Below are positions 5,294-5,739 of a stretch of DNA of 5,739 bases, piece by piece. Positions within the stretch are counted from its first letter, which is position 1, and every line of letters starts with the position of its first letter. A program made the position numbers and the translations under genes. Source of the stretch: Candidatus Bathyarchaeota archaeon (lineage in GTDB: Archaea > Thermoproteota > Bathyarchaeia > TCS64); assembly GCA_030691555.1 (NCBI GenBank), contig JAUYEB010000208.1, positions 1 through 5,739 on the forward strand, in the 5' to 3' direction. Below the pieces are notes generated by a model. That model had not been told where the DNA came from and did not search any database. It saw only the letters and a list, made by a program, of their open reading frames with translations.

Positions 5294-5739
5294 TTAGGAT
5301 TCTATTTGAATTCCTCTTTCTTTAAAGACTTCAATAGCAAATTGTTTGGTCAATAATGGAATTCTTTGTTCTAATCCTACATCTAATACATTATTACATC
5401 TATCAATTATCATTTCTGGTCTTCCATCAGTTATTTCATGTATAAATTTTACAAATTCTTCATTGAATGGTATTAAAGGTTCTTTTTCAATTTTACCTGT
5501 TATTCTGCTAATTTTTAATCTCTTTTCGATTAATTCTCTAGTTGCTTTTTCTGTAAAAGCAGTTAATAGAATTTTATTATCAGATATGCGTCTTCTTAAA
5601 GCAGCTGTTGGGCCTCCGGTCTCTGATTCTGTTTTCTCTATTTCAACAAGATGTCTTTCACCATCTGGGGACACGGCTAAAAATAAAGTTATATTACTTG
5701 TTATATTTTGAAATTGCTTTGGAATTAAAATTTTTAAAT
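5294..5739 (-). CDS. AAA+ ATPase (Orc1/Cdc6-like), C-terminal part; 5' end beyond the window
   Basis: The frame is open from the right edge to TAA at 5294-5296, giving 147 visible residues. A GTG at 5674 is in frame, but family-like sequence precedes it (NITLFLAV), so the gene very likely begins outside the window. The visible part looks like the end of an AAA+ module. A strand resembling the sensor-1 region comes first, followed by a loop with LRRRIS (possible arginine-rich finger region). The sequence then reads TAFTEKATRELIEKRL, like the Orc1/Cdc6 lid. A helical segment with LIPFNEEFVKFIHEITDGRP and a closing KQFAIEVFKERGI follow. The Walker motifs would lie upstream, unseen. Such ATPases act in replication initiation or serve mobile elements and other loaders; which applies here cannot be told. 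Codon third positions are strongly A/T, unlike every other gene in the window, suggesting foreign origin or a different source genome. Confidence 0.7.
   Translation of the reverse strand, partial: LKILIPKQFQNITSNITLFLAVSPDGERHLVEIEKTESETGGPTAALRRRISDNKILLTAFTEKATRELIEKRLKISRITGKIEKEPLIPFNEEFVKFIHEITDGRPEMIIDRCNNVLDVGLEQRIPLLTKQFAIEVFKERGIQIES

Noticed and set aside
5294..5674. GTG at 5674 as the true start of a 126-residue protein
   Set aside because: The frame stays open to the window edge and the preceding residues look like an AAA+ core strand, so the gene most likely starts outside the window.
5346..5711. Plus-strand 121-residue frame in the AT-rich block
   Set aside because: It lies opposite the AAA+ ATPase tail, which has recognisable family sequence; the plus-strand translation is Ser/Leu/Ile-rich with no motif.
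1..5739. CRISPR array, transposase or toxin-antitoxin module
   Set aside because: No regularly spaced repeats, no transposase motifs and no small paired genes were found on either strand.

Overview
The window looks archaeal. Several starts have a TATA-like box about 25-27 bases upstream with little or no leader. HMG-CoA reductase has a GGTGA ribosome-binding site. The protein families are a class II HMG-CoA reductase, an orphan receiver domain, an archaeal-type creatininase-family hydrolase, an M42 aminopeptidase and an Orc1/Cdc6-like AAA+ ATPase. No 16S or other phylogenetic marker is present. GC-rich, uncultured-type archaea such as Bathyarchaeia or Thermoplasmatota relatives would fit, but the lineage is a guess.

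Every supported gene lies on the minus strand, so the reading order runs from high to low coordinates. The layout is: (1) 5739-5294, the 3' part of an AT-rich gene for an AAA+ ATPase that enters from the window edge; (2) 5293-5150, an AT-rich gap with no gene; (3) 5085-4354, an M42 aminopeptidase that has lost its N-terminal third; (4) 4226-3867, a stand-alone CheY-like receiver; (5) 3790-3029, a creatininase-family metal-dependent hydrolase; (6) 2968-1787, a saccharopine dehydrogenase-like NAD(P) oxidoreductase; (7) 1687-419, class II HMG-CoA reductase; (8) 422 to the left edge, an uncharacterised protein whose TTG start overlaps the reductase stop codon.

HMG-CoA reductase is the one gene with a firm pathway role: it makes mevalonate for archaeal isoprenoid lipids, and the overlapping downstream gene is probably co-translated with it. 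The receiver, the creatininase-like gene and the dehydrogenase each seem to have their own promoter. They look like a run of co-oriented single genes more than one tight operon, and I see no clear shared pathway among them.

The most notable signal is the abrupt break near 5131-5150. GC-rich sequence (44 of 60 bases G+C at 2821-2880, hand count) gives way to AT-rich sequence (14 of 60 at 5401-5460) just where the M42 homology stops. This marks either an insertion or rearrangement that beheaded the peptidase gene, or a chimeric assembly join. I found no CRISPR array, tRNA, rRNA or recognisable insertion sequence, and nothing that amounts to a convincing new multi-gene system.
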